NCBI GenBank assembly: GCA_003024785.1
Contig: PUQB01000088.1
Coordinates: 495,899-559,898 of the forward strand
Source: Selaginella tamariscina
Taxonomy: Eukaryota; Streptophyta; Lycopodiopsida; Selaginellales; Selaginellaceae
Reading direction: 5' to 3'
Length of the DNA: 64,000 bases
The position numbers were made by a program, and so were the translations under genes. The stretch's first letter is position 1. Every line of letters starts with the position of its first letter. Positions 38,398-53,100 of this stretch are shown piece after piece. The notes below the pieces were generated by a model that made no database searches, was not told the origin of the DNA, and saw only the letters and a list, made by a program, of their open reading frames with translations.

Positions 38398-41300
38398 AAT
38401 GTGCACTGAGCAAAGGCTAGAGGAGCTGCACAGTGAGATCACAAAGACAGGCGGAGGTGAACAGAGGCCAGAGAGAACTGAATCCGGACGTAGACGAGGA
38501 CGAGGAAGCATGGGATGCCCTTGCATATGTGCTTTGCAGGCATGCAGAAGGAAAATGTAAGTTCTTCTGTTCATTCCGATTTCTTCTCATCATATTGTTC
38601 AGTTTTTACATGTTCTTGAGCTTTCTCGTGTATTAAGAAACTCAGATTTGGAGCACAGCAAGCTAAATCTTTTGTTTTTTCTCATAAAAGAGCAGTTTTT
38701 ACAGCCCCAGAATCTATCCTTCCCTTCAGATCGTTCTTTTATAAAAGCCTTAGAGCCGTATTTCTCAATTGTTTTTGTCTATTTGTTGTGGGATCCTCTT
38801 ATATTCGGACTGTTCTGCAGTGCATGATGTGTTTGCAATTCTCAAGCTACACAAGTATGCTAAAATTCTTGTTGCCAGCAACAAGAACAAAGGCAACGAC
38901 AATAAAAATGTGAGAAGGTTTCTTCAAGACCTCCATGAACTGGGACAAAAGGCTAAGAACAAGTAGTTTATTATTTCATTTCAATATGTAAATATAAATA
39001 AACTCGCTATATACTTCAGACATTTATTTGTTATCAGTGTTTATTAGCTGGATCATTGATCAAATTTAACAGACAGAAAAACAACCGTACATTGTGAAGG
39101 CATTCAGAATAATAGCACGGAGAAGCTTCTTAAAAATTAAGGTATTTTACATATTCATTTTCCAGTGTGTGTGCACACGCGCGCGCGTGCAGATAGTTAC
39201 ATAGATCTATATATGTATATATGTAAGTTGTTTGAAATCAGAACAAGTCAACTAATGACATTATCCAAATACAGCCACACACACACACACACGCATGTGT
39301 TTGATCCTATATTTATAGACAGCTTATATAAAAACATAACTCATCTTTCTTATCTTTACATAAACATAGACTCTCAGTGTAGATTCACAGATCATACATA
39401 TGTATATATGGAACTTGTTGTATATTTATGACACGCGCGCACTCACACATACAACATAGACATTGCATTCGTATCTAATTTGCGTATATACTAAACATAA
39501 AGCTATTTTTGCATAATATACAGACACATATGTGCCCAAGTGTGTGTGTGTGTTCATGAAGAAATGAAAAGCATGTGTCTTATAAAAGCAGTATAAATGC
39601 ATTGTCAATATAATTACATATAATATACTGTTTATGTTTCTATACGAGCTGTTTATAAGTACACATACAGCAAAGCCTCTATCCCTAAACACACACATAT
39701 TTTGTTTGTATACGTGTGTGTGTGTGTAATAAGTCATCAATGTATTATAGTGTTACATTCTTTAAACGACAATAACTTGTTTTATACTGTGCTTTTCGTT
39801 TCTCCATACATATCGAGTATCTTTATGATATTTATGAACCCCCCCCCCCAACACACACACACACACACACACACATATAGCTGGCGCCACATATTTTTAT
39901 GTTATACAAGATTCGTCACTGTAGTATAGTGTTAGACTCTTCATTGTGCTTTTCAGTTCATAAACATCAAACAAGTTCCATATATATTTTATTTATCTAC
40001 AAATCTACATGTCTGTGTGTGTGCACGTGTGTATTTATGTTTCTATATTGGATATAGGATATGCATTCAGTAATGAGCCCATACACATACAACATAGAAA
40101 TATGCTTTGAGCATGTACATATCTAACAATATATATCTATACCCCTTTTCATATATATATATATATATATATATAATTCTAATCAGTTTATTTTTGTTTA
40201 TTTAGCATAATATAAGGGCGTTCGGCATTTTGGATCAAGTGCCTCAAAATCACCGAAAGTTGTACAAACTTGTTGCAAATATCGAACATGACACCATTGA
40301 AGGTTACAACGAACATCAACAAGAAAGCAGACGAGAAGTGCTTACATATCTCCGAGTTGCTAAGGTGTGTGCGTGTGTGTGCACGTGTGCCCACATGTGT
40401 GTACTCGTAAATATAATGCTAGATAAATCATGAACATATAATTAATATGCATTTACTTTTCTGAACCATTTAAAAATATTCAGTGATATATGCCGTAGTA
40501 AAAAAATGTTACGGATTAGTAATTAATTAGATTAATAATTAGTAAACTAATAATTAGATTAGTAATTAAACATTTCTGTATCATTTTTCGACTACGGATT
40601 TAATCACTGAAAATATTTAATTATTCACATATAAACATATATATCATCTTCTAACTTAATAATTTTCATAGTTAGTGATATTGAGACCAGATTTGCTTGA
40701 CGGAGAAATCATAGTCGTTCCACCAATCGAAAAGAAGTGTTCTACTATCGAATTGTATATGCACTGTGAGATTCTTCTTTTAAATTGGATTTTTTAAAAA
40801 GTATAGAGAGGATTCTTACATTTTCTTTGTACGTGGGAGTCAGGTACATATTTACGTATATACTAAATACACATACACGTGTGTGTGTAACATAATGGGG
40901 ATTGAAATATAGAGATGGCATTTTTGATGTATAAACAATATATATATTTTTATACGTTATAATATGATTTTATTTTTTTGATGATAGCAAATTGTGTTGT
41001 TGGCTTTGTCATCGAATGTTACGACAATTGAAGGAACTTGGTATGAATTAAATGGAGAGGTTGTCATAATCGTTATTATCCAAGCTTAGTACCGTTACCT
41101 CCTCCAGGATTCGACACGTTTATCGATCGAGTAACCGAGCAAGTTAAAGAATCCAGGGGATCCTCTCCTAACACAGTAGTGTGTGTGTGTGTATAAGCAT
41201 GCATGTGCATGTGTGTGTGTGCACGTAAGTGTGTTTGTGGGTATATACATTAAGTAAATATGTATATGCAGTCCCCTGTGAGATCGTCTCTGCCAGACGC

Positions 41301-41762
41301 ACAACCGCCGAAGAAAACTAATAGTACTCTTAAAAAGGTATCTCTCTCTCTCTCTTTTACACCTACACACATATCTAATGTATGTATTTTATATCTAGCT
41401 TCGGAAGCTCATCTCGATATGGAGTTTTATTTGGTGAATTTGCTAATGAAAATATGGTAAGATCTCTCTTTCGCAATGTGTTTCGTGTAGGGGGAGCAAG
41501 ATGTTACAGTGCAGCTTAATAAGAACAGCGAAGAAACAGTGCCACAAAGAACACTGCAGCTTAAAGGAAACAACAAAGGAAGGTAAGATCTCTCTTTCTC
41601 TCTCTCTCAATGTGTGTTCATGTAGGGGAAGCAAGAGCAAGTCAAAGGGAACAACAAAAGAAGCAAAACAAAAAAAATTAAGAAGAAAAAAGAGCAATCA
41701 GTACAAGCTTAGGAGGCCTTCTATTAGTTGTAGCAGCTTTGATTTTAGTTTTATTCAGATAA
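38398..41762 (+). pseudogene. Deaminase-like gene, tandem copy 1 (decayed)
   Basis: Ten exons equivalent to copy 2: about 38398-38570, 38821-38962, 39073-39141, 40206-40364, 40672-40843, 40988-41178, 41272-41337, 41399-41456, 41491-41582, 41626-41762. It retains the MHCEILLL motif in exon 5 and CCWLC in exon 6, and a C-terminal membrane segment (LGGLLLVVAALILVLFR). It is damaged: exon 1 has a one-base gain and lacks the end segment of copy 2; exon 3 is one base short; exon 5 hits stops (WIF then TAA) after the HxE motif; exon 6 lacks two bases after LGMN, giving TAA. Exon 4 is 30 bases shorter than in copy 2. Likely a pseudogene of a zinc deaminase-type protein. Confidence 0.6.
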
Positions 41763-42010
41763 TGTGCTTATGATTTTAGTTTTATTCAGACAAAGCTAAA
41801 AGATAAAATATACTAGAATCTTATTAGAATATTTATTAATATGTGCTAGTCTTTCAAAAGAATATTCCTTAAGTATATAGTAATGGAAGGTATAATATAT
41901 TGCATATATTACATCTTGAAATATCATAAGTTGAAAATATTAGTACATAATTATTATCCAATCAAAATGCATAAATATTATATTAATAAGAATATACATA
42001 ACTATATATA

Positions 42011-43250
42011 TCATATATATTCTGGTGCACACTCGATTACATGTTTAGTGCAATCCTAGGCTGCACGGTTATATATAGCCATGTGGACTCTAATTCCAAT
42101 CTTGTAACCTTGTATAAATATCATGCGTGGGGGAGTTCTAATCAAGCCATATTTCACTCTTTAACATTTTTATTGGTAAAGATTTCTTTAAAAATTTAAA
42201 AGATTTTGTGTTGTTGTTCTTCTTCCCCTTACTATTTTTTGTTTGTTTGTTTCAACACTGGCAAATGAAGAGAGGTGACTCTAGATATCAACACACTGTA
42301 GTTGAGCTTGGCGAATCAGATTTCTCTCTTACAAGAGATTCATCAGTAGAATGTTCTTTGATTTCGAATTTTCATGTTCATCCTAATTCTTCAAGGGAGG
42401 CTGGAGTGGACATGTACCATTGGTGAAACATTTTCAAGAATTTTCATGTTCGTCCTGAATTGTTCAAGAGGAAGGCTAGAGTGGATGTGTATAATTGATG
42501 AGAACACTTTTAAGGAATTGTTGACTATCATAGATGGTTAGAATCTTAACAATTGCAAAAGTTCTCAACATGTTTACATGGGCTTGATTTGCAATGGTAC
42601 AATGGTATTCCCATCATTGATTGACAAGACTATAACAATTTGTTTCATCATTTCAAATAAGCTTTTAAAAAGCTAGAGAATTTCATTGCAACTTTTTGCA
42701 AACTCCATAATTTAAAGCAACAGTAAAGAGAAATCATTTAATAATTCAAGATCAAGTTTCGGATCACGCAAATCTGAATATGACAAAATATGTGTAATTG
42801 GGTTTGTTGTGGCCTACTCTTTGTTTTGACTTGGTAAAAGGATTTGGTGCCTAAACCATGGAGGAAGTACTCAGATTGTTGTGCAACAATTTGAGAATTC
42901 ATTAAAAGCATCACAATATCTTTGTTTTGTTCTTATGATTACGCCCACTCTCTAATCTTATGTAATCTCTAATCATATTCTAATGGAAGTGAGTGCTGTC
43001 CAAATGAAAATCGAGTCCTCATATTAGAATAGAGGACAAGGCCAATTTGCTAGTCAACTAGGGATGGGAACATTTTGCAAAATCACATGTGAATCCATGT
43101 CAGGTAACCACCACCAAAACATCCATAATAGAAAGATGAATTTTAAGGTTACATGTGTAGACAGTTTTAAAAGTAATCTTCCGCCTTTTACACGTGTAGA
43201 CAGTTTTAAAAGTAATCTTCCGCCTTTTTAACTACCTGTCCTAGTGGAAA
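42011..43250. other. Spacer between the duplication units
   Basis: No recognised gene. An open stretch (42208-42426, +) shows no known domain. Two imperfect direct repeats are visible: about 74 bp at 42368-42515 (both starting ttttcatgttc) and about 40 bp at 43155-43240 (gtagacagttttaaaagtaa twice). Confidence 0.55.
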
Positions 43251-43292
43251 GAGGGCCTTAAATACAAACATATATTATGTATGTGGATCTGT

Positions 43293-43330
<38 letters not shown>

Positions 43331-46300
43331 ACACATATTATGTACACGTGTGCATAAATGTATCTGTGTATGTGTATATGAACACACACTTAATGTGTAT
43401 CATCATAAACTTAAAAGTTGACCGGTTAACAGCCCATACAAATATATAAGAGCACGTCTGTGTGTGTGTCTCCATCTACATATATATACACATACATGTA
43501 AATAATAAGTGCTTTGGGCATTTTGAACTTCCATGGTTTAAAAAGTGTTATGATAATTTTTTGTAGATCTGATGTATACAAACATTGGGTGTGAATGTGT
43601 GTTTTGTGTGAAAATATAACCTTGAGTATATACAAAATATATGTATATGGAAGTATGTAATTCGTATGTATGCATAACCTATGTTCGTGAATGTTTATAT
43701 ATATCTATCCATGAACAAATTAACAAAAATATGCATATATATAGCATATACAAATAAACAAAAATATACATATAAAATATGTACCCCGTGTGTCTAAAAA
43801 AATATGTATATTGTCTTATACAAAAATGCATACAATATATATTAGGAGAAATGGCATCCTTCCTTGTATCTCATTACAATTAAGTTTTAAAAATTTAATA
43901 AAAGTCTTCCTAGTAAGTTTTTCTTTTTTAAAATTAAAATATTCCTTTGTTCATTATTTATAATATGTATAGAATAATACAAACTATTTAAACTACTTTT
44001 TTTTATTAATTTATATAAAATAATAAGTACTTTTATATAACCATCTTACATATATAATTCTATATAAATATATCATTACATTTTTTATATTAATTTTTTT
44101 TGTTGCTTGTGGGAAACTTGTCCATGGTGTATGTGATATCTTGAATATGGCTTAGGCAACTAAGATGTTCTTTAACTGATGAATTGATATAAATATCGAT
44201 GTGAATATGTAAAGATAAATTAGGTACAAATTAATAATTACAAAGAATAATAATTACCTTGTTAAGTGTAATTTGACATAAACATTAAAGGTATTGTTCT
44301 AAGGTTTAGATGGTACATTTAATTTGATTGTCAATTTGTAAATGGTAATCTGAGGAGAACTTGCACTTAATATTGATGATCTTAAATAATCATTTTCAAA
44401 GCCATTTAACTGAAACAATTTAAATCAAAAATCTTCTTACTTGTGATAAACTTAGTGCATTGTAATTGAGCCATCTTCGATAAATTATTTACCATAATTA
44501 AAGATAAGTTTAATTCTTTAGAATTGAGAAGATTTATGATAAGTTCATAAAAATCGATTCTCATTGGAATCATAGTGGTTATAACAATCTATATAGGCGA
44601 TGCATATTGAATATGGCTGCCAGAAGGAGTGAGGGTGCACCCAGTATTTCATATTAACCAGTTAAAGAGAGCTTGGATCATCAACACATGTTACAAGTTG
44701 TACAAGTACTTATAGAATTAAGACTAGTAATATTTTGTAAGCTTTAAAATGTCTAACATGGTAAGAGTATAATACATTGACACAATAAAGACCTTCTGGT
44801 ATATATAACAATCTGTTGTAGAATAGCAAATCATTCTAAACTTTAAATTCTTTATAATCACAATTAGAACTTAAATAAATTTGAAGTTAAATAAAAAACA
44901 ATGTGGTTCAAAACATCATGGGCAAATGCATTAGTGAATAGCATTATGCAAATCAAACCACTTAAAAGTGATAGTTGTTGAAGTTACACTAGCCTTGATA
45001 AACATTGGACTTCAACATTATGGATATATTTGATCATAAAGAAACATGTGGTTGGTTAGATCACATGGTTAGAGAGCAAAGCATGAATGTTGAGATAAAG
45101 CATTTACTTTATCTTGTGGAAAGTTTGAACAATATATGATGACAAAGTTAAACCAAGCTAATAACTAAGCCTAAGGAATTGCTAACAACTTAATACCCAG
45201 GTTGTTTAGAAGTATATGATGTTCTTATGATTATTATAAACCATGGCTATGTGTGGAGAACCTTTAAGGAAATCTCTTTACTCCTCGAACGAGTCCATAA
45301 TAATCAAAAGTTCTTTATCATGTACCTTAGTTGATCTTCAACAAAAAATACTTGCAAAAGTGAAATGTCACAAGGTGAAGATGTTCACCTTTATTAGTTT
45401 GAAATTTAACATTAGCAAGTGCAAAGCTGATGCATCAGCTTTAATAATAAAGGTTAATAAATATATGGGCGAGCAATGATCAAGGTTAAAGTGAAAGCAT
45501 ACTTTCGAAATTTGAAATGAAACATATATTTCATAGTTTTTATTATAACTCTATTTTATACTTTGGAAGTTGATTGTTATTACTTATTAGAGTTTTATAT
45601 ATAATAACAAATAGCCCTGCTTAATGTATGTAGATCCTTAAGGGTAGTTTAACTGACTTTCACTAAATATTTTAAGAAATTTTAAGTGAAACTTAACTTC
45701 TAAAACTTTTTTAGTTCTAAATCATATTGAGGGCTAGGGTTGACCTAACCCTAATGAGGTTAAAATCCACATTGGGGTTGGCAACATTTGATGCAAACCC
45801 ACTATAGTTATATATATTAAGTAAGGTATATGTATACAAGTATCTTAGGATTCAAAAGAGAACCCACTATCCTCCCTACTGATGTAATCTCTAGTGTCAT
45901 CAAGACACACGCTGCCCTAACTTCGCAACCACAATGGTTAGTGTAGACACTTTAAGAATTATCAACCCTTATTGTTGGCAAGTTTGTGGCGGGTACGTCA
46001 ACTCATTTCATTTAATAATTCGTTATCAAGTTTAAGGAGTACATTTAATAAGACTAGTGGTTGAGGCTGCACATCATCCACATCAAATTAAAAATAACAC
46101 TCGCAACTAAGTTAATTACACATCATGATTCACAAGGTAAATATTGAAAAATCGAGTTTCTAACATGGGTTATCTTATTAAATCCGCAAGCTTTCAGTGA
46201 GGGTTTCTAGAGTTTGGCATCGACATGTGATGCCCTAAGAGACTGGATATTAACAATAAAGGTTACTAATTATATATAAGAATCTTGTTAAGTCCATGGT

Positions 46301-47324
46301 AATCCATAATTAACTGTAATGAGTTATTTTTTTTCTTAATGATGAAAATGAAGACACTTGTTAAAGACTTAAAATGTCATAAGAATTGTTATACATATTT
46401 TCCTCAATTATATATATTCGTCAAGCCTTTTAGTTCCTTTAGAAAGAGCTCATAGATTGAAACTCAAGAATGCTAGTGTCCTTCCATGAGATGGAACAAT
46501 CGTAAAATGAAGTTTATTAGGTTTAATCTTATCAAACACATTAACAAATTTGGTATATTTAACTTAAGAGTCAGAAAATAAGCTTGTTAAAATGAGTAAC
46601 GACCACAACAAAAATTAACAAAAGATCTTACTCACCTTTTGAATGAATTTCTATACGGAAATCTTGTGATATGTAAAGGCTTCAAAGTTGATACAATCTA
46701 ACTCATTTGCTAGATTAAAACATAGTTATGATCTGCAAATATATATTACGCATCAGTTACAGCTAAATATTTATTATATATGTACACATAAATACACTAC
46801 GTGAAATAAATTCAGATTAAGTAATATATTTAATCAGCTAAGTAAGCATTACACTAAACAGCTCTAAGTACGTATTTCAAATCTAATTTGTCACTGTCAA
46901 ATAACTTTGAAAGTCTTTTAATAACTTTAATTGGTCTATAATAAAAAATTATTTTACTTATAAATTTTTAAAAATTACCCATTTTGACACGATGGTTAGT
47001 GATCTTCACACTGAGCAACACATATATATTACATAACTCTATGGTATAGAACTACCTCTTTATATATACCGTAAGTAAGATATATACTTCTGTATACACC
47101 ACACACATATACGTAGTTAATAAGTTTACATTTTACACTGGTACGTCTGCTTTCCTATACTTAAAAAAGGGTTATATTTACTTAAAAGGGATACATTTAC
47201 TTAAGCCCAAAGGGCAGATTATATGTTCGATCCAAGTCCGATTATTCAATTCAACTTCACTTTGAAAATACTACCCGGCGATTATGAAAGAAAGTGCGAA
47301 CCCTAAATCTTCTCAAGCGCCAAC
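43251..47324. other. Upstream region of deaminase-like gene copy 2
   Basis: AT-rich with no intact gene. It holds the gypsy relic near 44.6 kb. An open stretch at 45243-45479 (+) has no recognisable motif. Confidence 0.5.
44628..44720 (+). pseudogene. Ty3/gypsy integrase C-terminal relic
   Basis: The plus strand reads LPEGVRVHPVFHINQLKRAW, the typical integrase C-terminal/linker motif (HPVFH..QLK). It sits in the extra 1.4 kb that unit 2 has relative to unit 1. No LTRs are recognisable, so it is an old, mostly eroded insertion. Confidence 0.6.
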
Positions 47325-50034
47325 ATGTCCCCTAAACAAAAGCTAAAGAAGCTGCACAGTGAGATCACAAAGAGAATGTGGCTCAACAGAGGCCAGAGAG
47401 AACTGAATCAGGATGTAGACAAGGACGAGGAAGCATGGGATGCCCTTGCATACGTGCTCTGCAGGGCTCCAGCCACCCGAGAAGATGCAGAAGAAAACTG
47501 TAAGTTCTTCTGTTCATCCCAAAACCCACATCATAAAAGTGCATGTTTTTGAGCTTTCTAGTGTATTAAGAAACTCAGATTTGGGGCACAGCAAGCTAAC
47601 TTTTTTTGTTTTGTTTTTGTTTTCTCATAAAAGAGCAGTTTTTACAGCCCCAGAATCTATCCTTTTCTTCAGATCGTTCTTTTATAAAAGCCATATTTCT
47701 CAATTGTTTTTGTGTATTTTTGTGGGATCCTCTTAAATTCGGACTGTTCTGCAGTGCATGATGTGTTTGCAATTCTCAAGCTACCCAAGTATGATAAAAT
47801 TCTTGTTGCCAGCAACAAGGACAAAGACAACGACAATGAAAATGTGAGACTGTTTCTTCATGAGCTCCAGGAACTGGGACAACGGGCCAAGAACATGTAG
47901 TTTATTATGTAATATAAATAAACTCGCTATATACTTCAGACATTTATTTGTTATTAGTGTTTATTAGCTGAATCATTGATCAAATTTTAACAGAGAGGAC
48001 AAACAACCGTACATTGTGAAGGCATTCAGAATAATAGCACAGAGAAGCTTATCCAAAATTGAGGTATTTTACATATTCATTTTCCAGTATGTGTGCACGC
48101 GTGTGTGCAGATAGTTACATAGATCTATATATGTATATATGTAAGTAGAAACAAGAGACACAAACACACACCATATATATGCATGTGTTTGATCCTATAT
48201 TTATAGATAAAAACATAACTCATCTTTCTTATCTTTACACTCTTCACAGATCCATGCATATGTATATATGGAACTTGTTGTATATTTATGACACGCGCGC
48301 GCACTCACACATACAACATAGTCATATGCTATGTTCATACTCACACGTTCATTCATATCAATTTGTGTATATACTAAAAACAAAGTTATTTTTGCATAAT
48401 ATACAGACACATATGTGCCAAGTGTGTACGTGTGTGTGTTCATGAAGAAAATGAGAAGCATGTGTCTTATAAAAGCAGTATAAATGCATTGCAATATAAT
48501 TACATATAATATACTGTTTATGTTTCTATACGAGCTGTTTATAAGTACACATACAGCAAAGCCTCTATGCCTAAACACACACATATTTTTACGTTGTATA
48601 CGTGTGTGTGTGTAATAAGTCATCAATGTATTATAGTGTTTATACGACAATAACATGTTTTATACTGTGCTTTTCGTTTCTCCATAAATATAAAGTATCT
48701 TTATGAACATATGTAAAATGTATGAACCTACAGACCCACACACACACACACACACACACACGTAGTATTTTTATGTTGTCACTGTAATATAGTGTTAGAC
48801 TCTTCATTGTGCTTTTCAGTTCATAAACATCAAACAAGTTCCATATATATTTTATTTATCTATAAATCTACATGTCTGTGTGTGCACGTGTGTATTTATG
48901 TTTCTATATTGGATATAGGATATGTATTCAGTAATGAGCCCCATACAACATAGAGATATGCTTTGATCATGTACATATCTAACAATACCCCTTTTCATAT
49001 ATATATATATATATAATTCTAATCAGTTTATTTTTGTTTATTTAGCATAATATAAGGGCGTGGTGGAGCTCCATCGATCAAGTGCCTCAAGTCGGCATTT
49101 TGGATCAAGTGCCTGAAGATCACCAAGAGTTGTACAACCTTGTCGCAGATATCGAACATGACACCTTTGAAGGTTACAGCGAACATCAACAAGAAAGCAG
49201 ACGGAAAGTGCTTACGTATCTCCGAGTTGCTAAGGTGTGTGCGTGTGTGTGCGCACGTGTGCCCACATGTGTGTACTCGTAAATATAATGCTAGATAAAT
49301 CATGAACATATAATTAATATGCGTTTAATAAATCTTGTTACCATTTAAAAATATTTAATTATATCATCTTCTAACTCGATAACTTTCATAGTTAGTGATA
49401 CTGAGACCACATTTGCTTGAGGGAGAAATCATAGTCGTTCCACCATTCAAAAAAGAGTGTAAAAAACTATATAGGCCATTTTCTACTATCGAATTGTATA
49501 TGCACTGTGAGATTCTTCTTTTAGACTGGATTTTTAAGAAATATTCAGAGGAGGAGATTCTTACATTTTCTTTGTACGTGGGAGTCAGGTACATATTTAC
49601 ATATATACTAAATACACATACACGTGTGTGTGTAACATAATAGGGATTGATGGCATTTTTTATGCATAAACAATATATATATATTATATACGTTATAATA
49701 TGATTTTATTTTTTGATGATAGCACATTGTGTTGTTGGCTTTGTCATCGAATGTTACAAGAATTGAAGGCACTTGGTATGAAGATTAAATGGAGAGGTTG
49801 TCATAATCGTTATTATCCAGGCTTGGTACCATTACCTCCTCGAGGAGACATTTTCAACACGTTTATCGATCGAGTAACCGAGGAAGTTAAAGCAAATATT
49901 GGAGGCTTGAACTGCCCAACCATGTCCAAAGAATCCAGGGGATCCTCTCCTAACACAGTAGTGTGTGTGTGTGCGCACATAAGCATGCATGTGCATGTGT
50001 GTGTGTGCACGTAAGTGTGTTTTTGGGTATGCAG

Positions 50035-50057
50035 TCCCTGTGAGATCGTCTCTGCCA
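50035..50057 (+). other. Left half of deaminase exon 7 at the insertion site
   Basis: It ends in tgcca (50053-50057), which is repeated at 54423-54427 after the element. Copy 1 shows the uninterrupted site ctctgccagacgc at about 41289. Confidence 0.85.
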
Positions 50058-50144
50058 TGTTACATGACATACCTCGCCACATATACATTTAGGGCTTTCC
50101 GTTTGTGTCCGTTAGCACGGTGCGCTTGGATCCTGATTGTCTCA
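50058..50144 (+). repeat. 5' LTR of the copia element
   Basis: 87 bp, starts TGTTACATGACATACC and ends ATTGTCTCA; no differences from the 3' LTR seen. Confidence 0.95.
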
Positions 50145-50160
50145 TGGTATCGGAGCTCGG
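50145..50160 (+). other. Primer binding site of the copia element (initiator tRNA-Met)
   Basis: tggtatcggagctcgg directly follows the LTR; it differs by one base from the usual plant initiator tRNA-Met complement TGGTATCAGAGC. Confidence 0.85.
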
Positions 50161-50168
50161 ATAGCGCC

Positions 50169-53100
50169 ATGGAAGGAAAGCCATCCATCCGCGAGTTTGA
50201 TGGAGAAGGATTTGAGGGATTCAAGATCCATCTTGAATCCTTTCTCTTATTTCATGGGTTGTTGGGGATTGTAGATGGAACAGAGCCGTCGCCAGCTCCA
50301 GGTTCTACTGCTGCTGAGGTACGTGACTGGAATCTCCGGGATTCCAAGGCTAGAGGAAGTATTGCAATGTGCCTGTCCTCGAATGTATTATTTGCTGCTC
50401 CATCCATTCCCAAATCCACTGCAGCAGCACTTTGGAAATGGTTGAGCGACACCTATGGCATCAAGAGTGAAATGGATGTCTTCAACATCCATTCACAGCT
50501 AGATTCCTTGAGGCTAGAGGAAAATGGTAGTATCCAGACTCACATTGCCAAGCTCCAGGGATTTTTCACACAGCTTGCGGCTGCTGGGGCGAAGCATTGT
50601 CTCACGGATGAGCAGCAGAGGCTGCGACTCTACAAGTCCTTGCCGGCTAGTTGGAAGAATGCAGTTGAGAGCTTGCTTCTCCAACCAGGGATGACTTGGG
50701 CAGATGCCGTGAGGAGTCTTCGCAATATTGAAGCCATGCGAAGTGAGAGGGCGGAAATGCCACATGCTATGTATGCTTCACAGGCTCTTGGTGATGCCAA
50801 AGTGGCAAAAACGTATGCAGCAGCAAATGCCCAGAAAGGGCAAAATTCTGGGGCAGTAGCAAATGCCCAGAAAGGGCAAAATTTCAGGGTAGCAGCAAAT
50901 GCCCAGAAAGGGCAAAATTCTAGGGCATTTGGGCGTGCCAAGGCCAGACTTGCTAAGAATCAGTGTGCTCGTTGCTTGGAGATGGGCCATTGGGCTCAAG
51001 ATTGCACTGCTCCAAAGCCTGTCAAACGACCAATTGCTATGACGGCGAAAGCTAATCTACTCGAGAGCAATGGGACTGCTACAACAAATGAGGTTGACGA
51101 GGAACTCTACAACGCAGAGGCAGTTGTAGCACCGAGTAGGTGGCTTCTAGACTCTGGTTGTACTAATCTTATGGGCAATAAGAAAAGTCTTTTTGAGTGT
51201 TACCAACCGAACATTGAAAAGCATGCTGTTCATTTAGGTGATAATACCACCATCCCTGTGGAAGGCATCGGGCAATTTCGGCTCTCACTTGATCATGGGC
51301 GGACCATGACATTTGATGGTGCCATGCACGTCTCCACCTTGCGACGTAATTTAATGTCCATCGCCAAGATATGCGATCAAAGTGCAGTGGTAGTCTTTGA
51401 TGCAAAGGGAGTCTCCTTGGTTGACTCTAGCGACTTTCACATGCTTGGTACACAGTTGCTTCGTGGGAAACGCATTGGGGACTTGTACGAGATTACTGCT
51501 GCCGACTCAGTTCAGGCCTTTCAAACTGTGGAGGCAGATTCTCGTGCAGAGCTCTGGCACAAGAGACTCGGTCATGTGAATTACCAATCTCTTCAACGAA
51601 TGAAATCACAAGGCATAGTTACTGGATTGGATTTCCGACGTATCCCATCTACGTTTTGTGAAGCTTGTGTTTTAGGCAAGCATCACCGCCGAAATTTCTC
51701 GCCGAGTAAGCATCGAGCGATTGGACTTTTGGACTTGGTCCATTCTGATCTTTGTGGTCCCATGGACGTGCCAAGCCATGATGGTGCGAAGTATTTCATC
51801 ACATTCATTGATGACTATAGCCGTCGGACATGCATTCACTTCTTGATGCGCAAGAGCGATGCAGTTGTTGCGTTTCAAACATATAAGGCCTATGTTGAAA
51901 ATCTCCTTGGCCGAAAGATAAAAGCTCTTCGAGTTGACGGTGGTGGTGAATACCTCAACAATGAGCTTCGGGGCATCTGTCGTGATGTAGGCATACGACT
52001 GCAAGCCACGGCTCGCTACACCCCCCAGCAAAATGGTGTTGCAGAAAGGAAGAATCGCACTCTTGTCAATGCTGCTCGTGCTTTGTTAGCTGATGGACAT
52101 CTTGACAAGACGTTTTGGCAAGAGGCCATAGCCACAGCAATGCATGTCCAAAATCGCCTTGCTACGGCTGCTTTGGATGGAAAAACCCCTGAGGCATTTT
52201 GGACAGGGTCTACTCCTGATGTGTCTCACTTTCGAGTCTTCGGTTGTGCGGCATACGCACATACCCCTGATCAACTTCGGAAAAAACTGGATCCCAAAAG
52301 TAAAAAATTCATCTTCATAGGATATGCACAAGATGACACCATCGGGAGAAAAGCTTACAAGTTGTGGGATCTTGCATCTCATAAGGCTCTTGTTAGCACG
52401 GATGTCATGTTCAACGAAGATGACTTTCCCATGCGCACAGAGGCTCTTCAAGATCCTTCTTTCATTGATGAGACTCAACTTGTTCCTTTGATACCACTTA
52501 TGGGAGATGGTCCACTCTTGCCTCCGCCTTTAGATCCTATTCATGAGTTACCACTAGAGATTCCACTGGGGAATCCTCCACTTCTAGACATGCCTGAACC
52601 AGTTGATGCTCAAATTGAGGATAGGCCTTCGACACCTCCACCACCTCGTCGACGTCGTGGCATGCCTGATCCGATGCCAATTCTTGATCAACCCCGGGAA
52701 CGTCGACCTTCATTGAAAGTCCGAGAAAATATTGAAGTAGATGCTGCGGAGCTCGATGATTTTTGTGGTCTTGTTGATGCTGGCATCCCCATGACCTATG
52801 ATGAGGCCGTCTCAGGGCCTGAGGCTCCATATTGGATGGAAGCCATTGCGGAAGAAGTTGCTTCCATTCGGGTTAACGGCACCTATGTTCAAGTGGATTC
52901 AGCACCACCGGGACGACGTGTTTTGGATCCAAAATGGATCTTTTCCAAAAAGTATGGAAAAGATGGTCAAGTGGTACGTTATAAGGCACGGTTAGTTGTT
53001 CGCGGATTTCGCCAAGTCCATGGCCTTGACTATGATGAAACATTCTCACCAGTTGTAAAAATGGCCAGCCTTGCACTTGCGGCTGCTCGCAAATGGCAAG

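Larger units (their letters stand above)
36171..42010. repeat. Large tandem duplication, unit 1
   Basis: From about 36180 to about 42000 the sequence aligns with about 43255-55110, once insertions in the second unit are removed. Shared non-coding landmarks include the 'agttgaccgg' block (36340 and 43420), 'taagtgctttgggcattttg' (36451 and 43507) and the 'taagcccaaagggcagatta' block (38279 and 47202). Coding exons of the deaminase-like gene align throughout. Confidence 0.85.

Noticed and set aside
49989-50168. Extension of the copia frame upstream of 50169
   Set aside because: It would begin in host intron sequence and run through the LTR and primer site; the element's own start after the primer site is the natural one.
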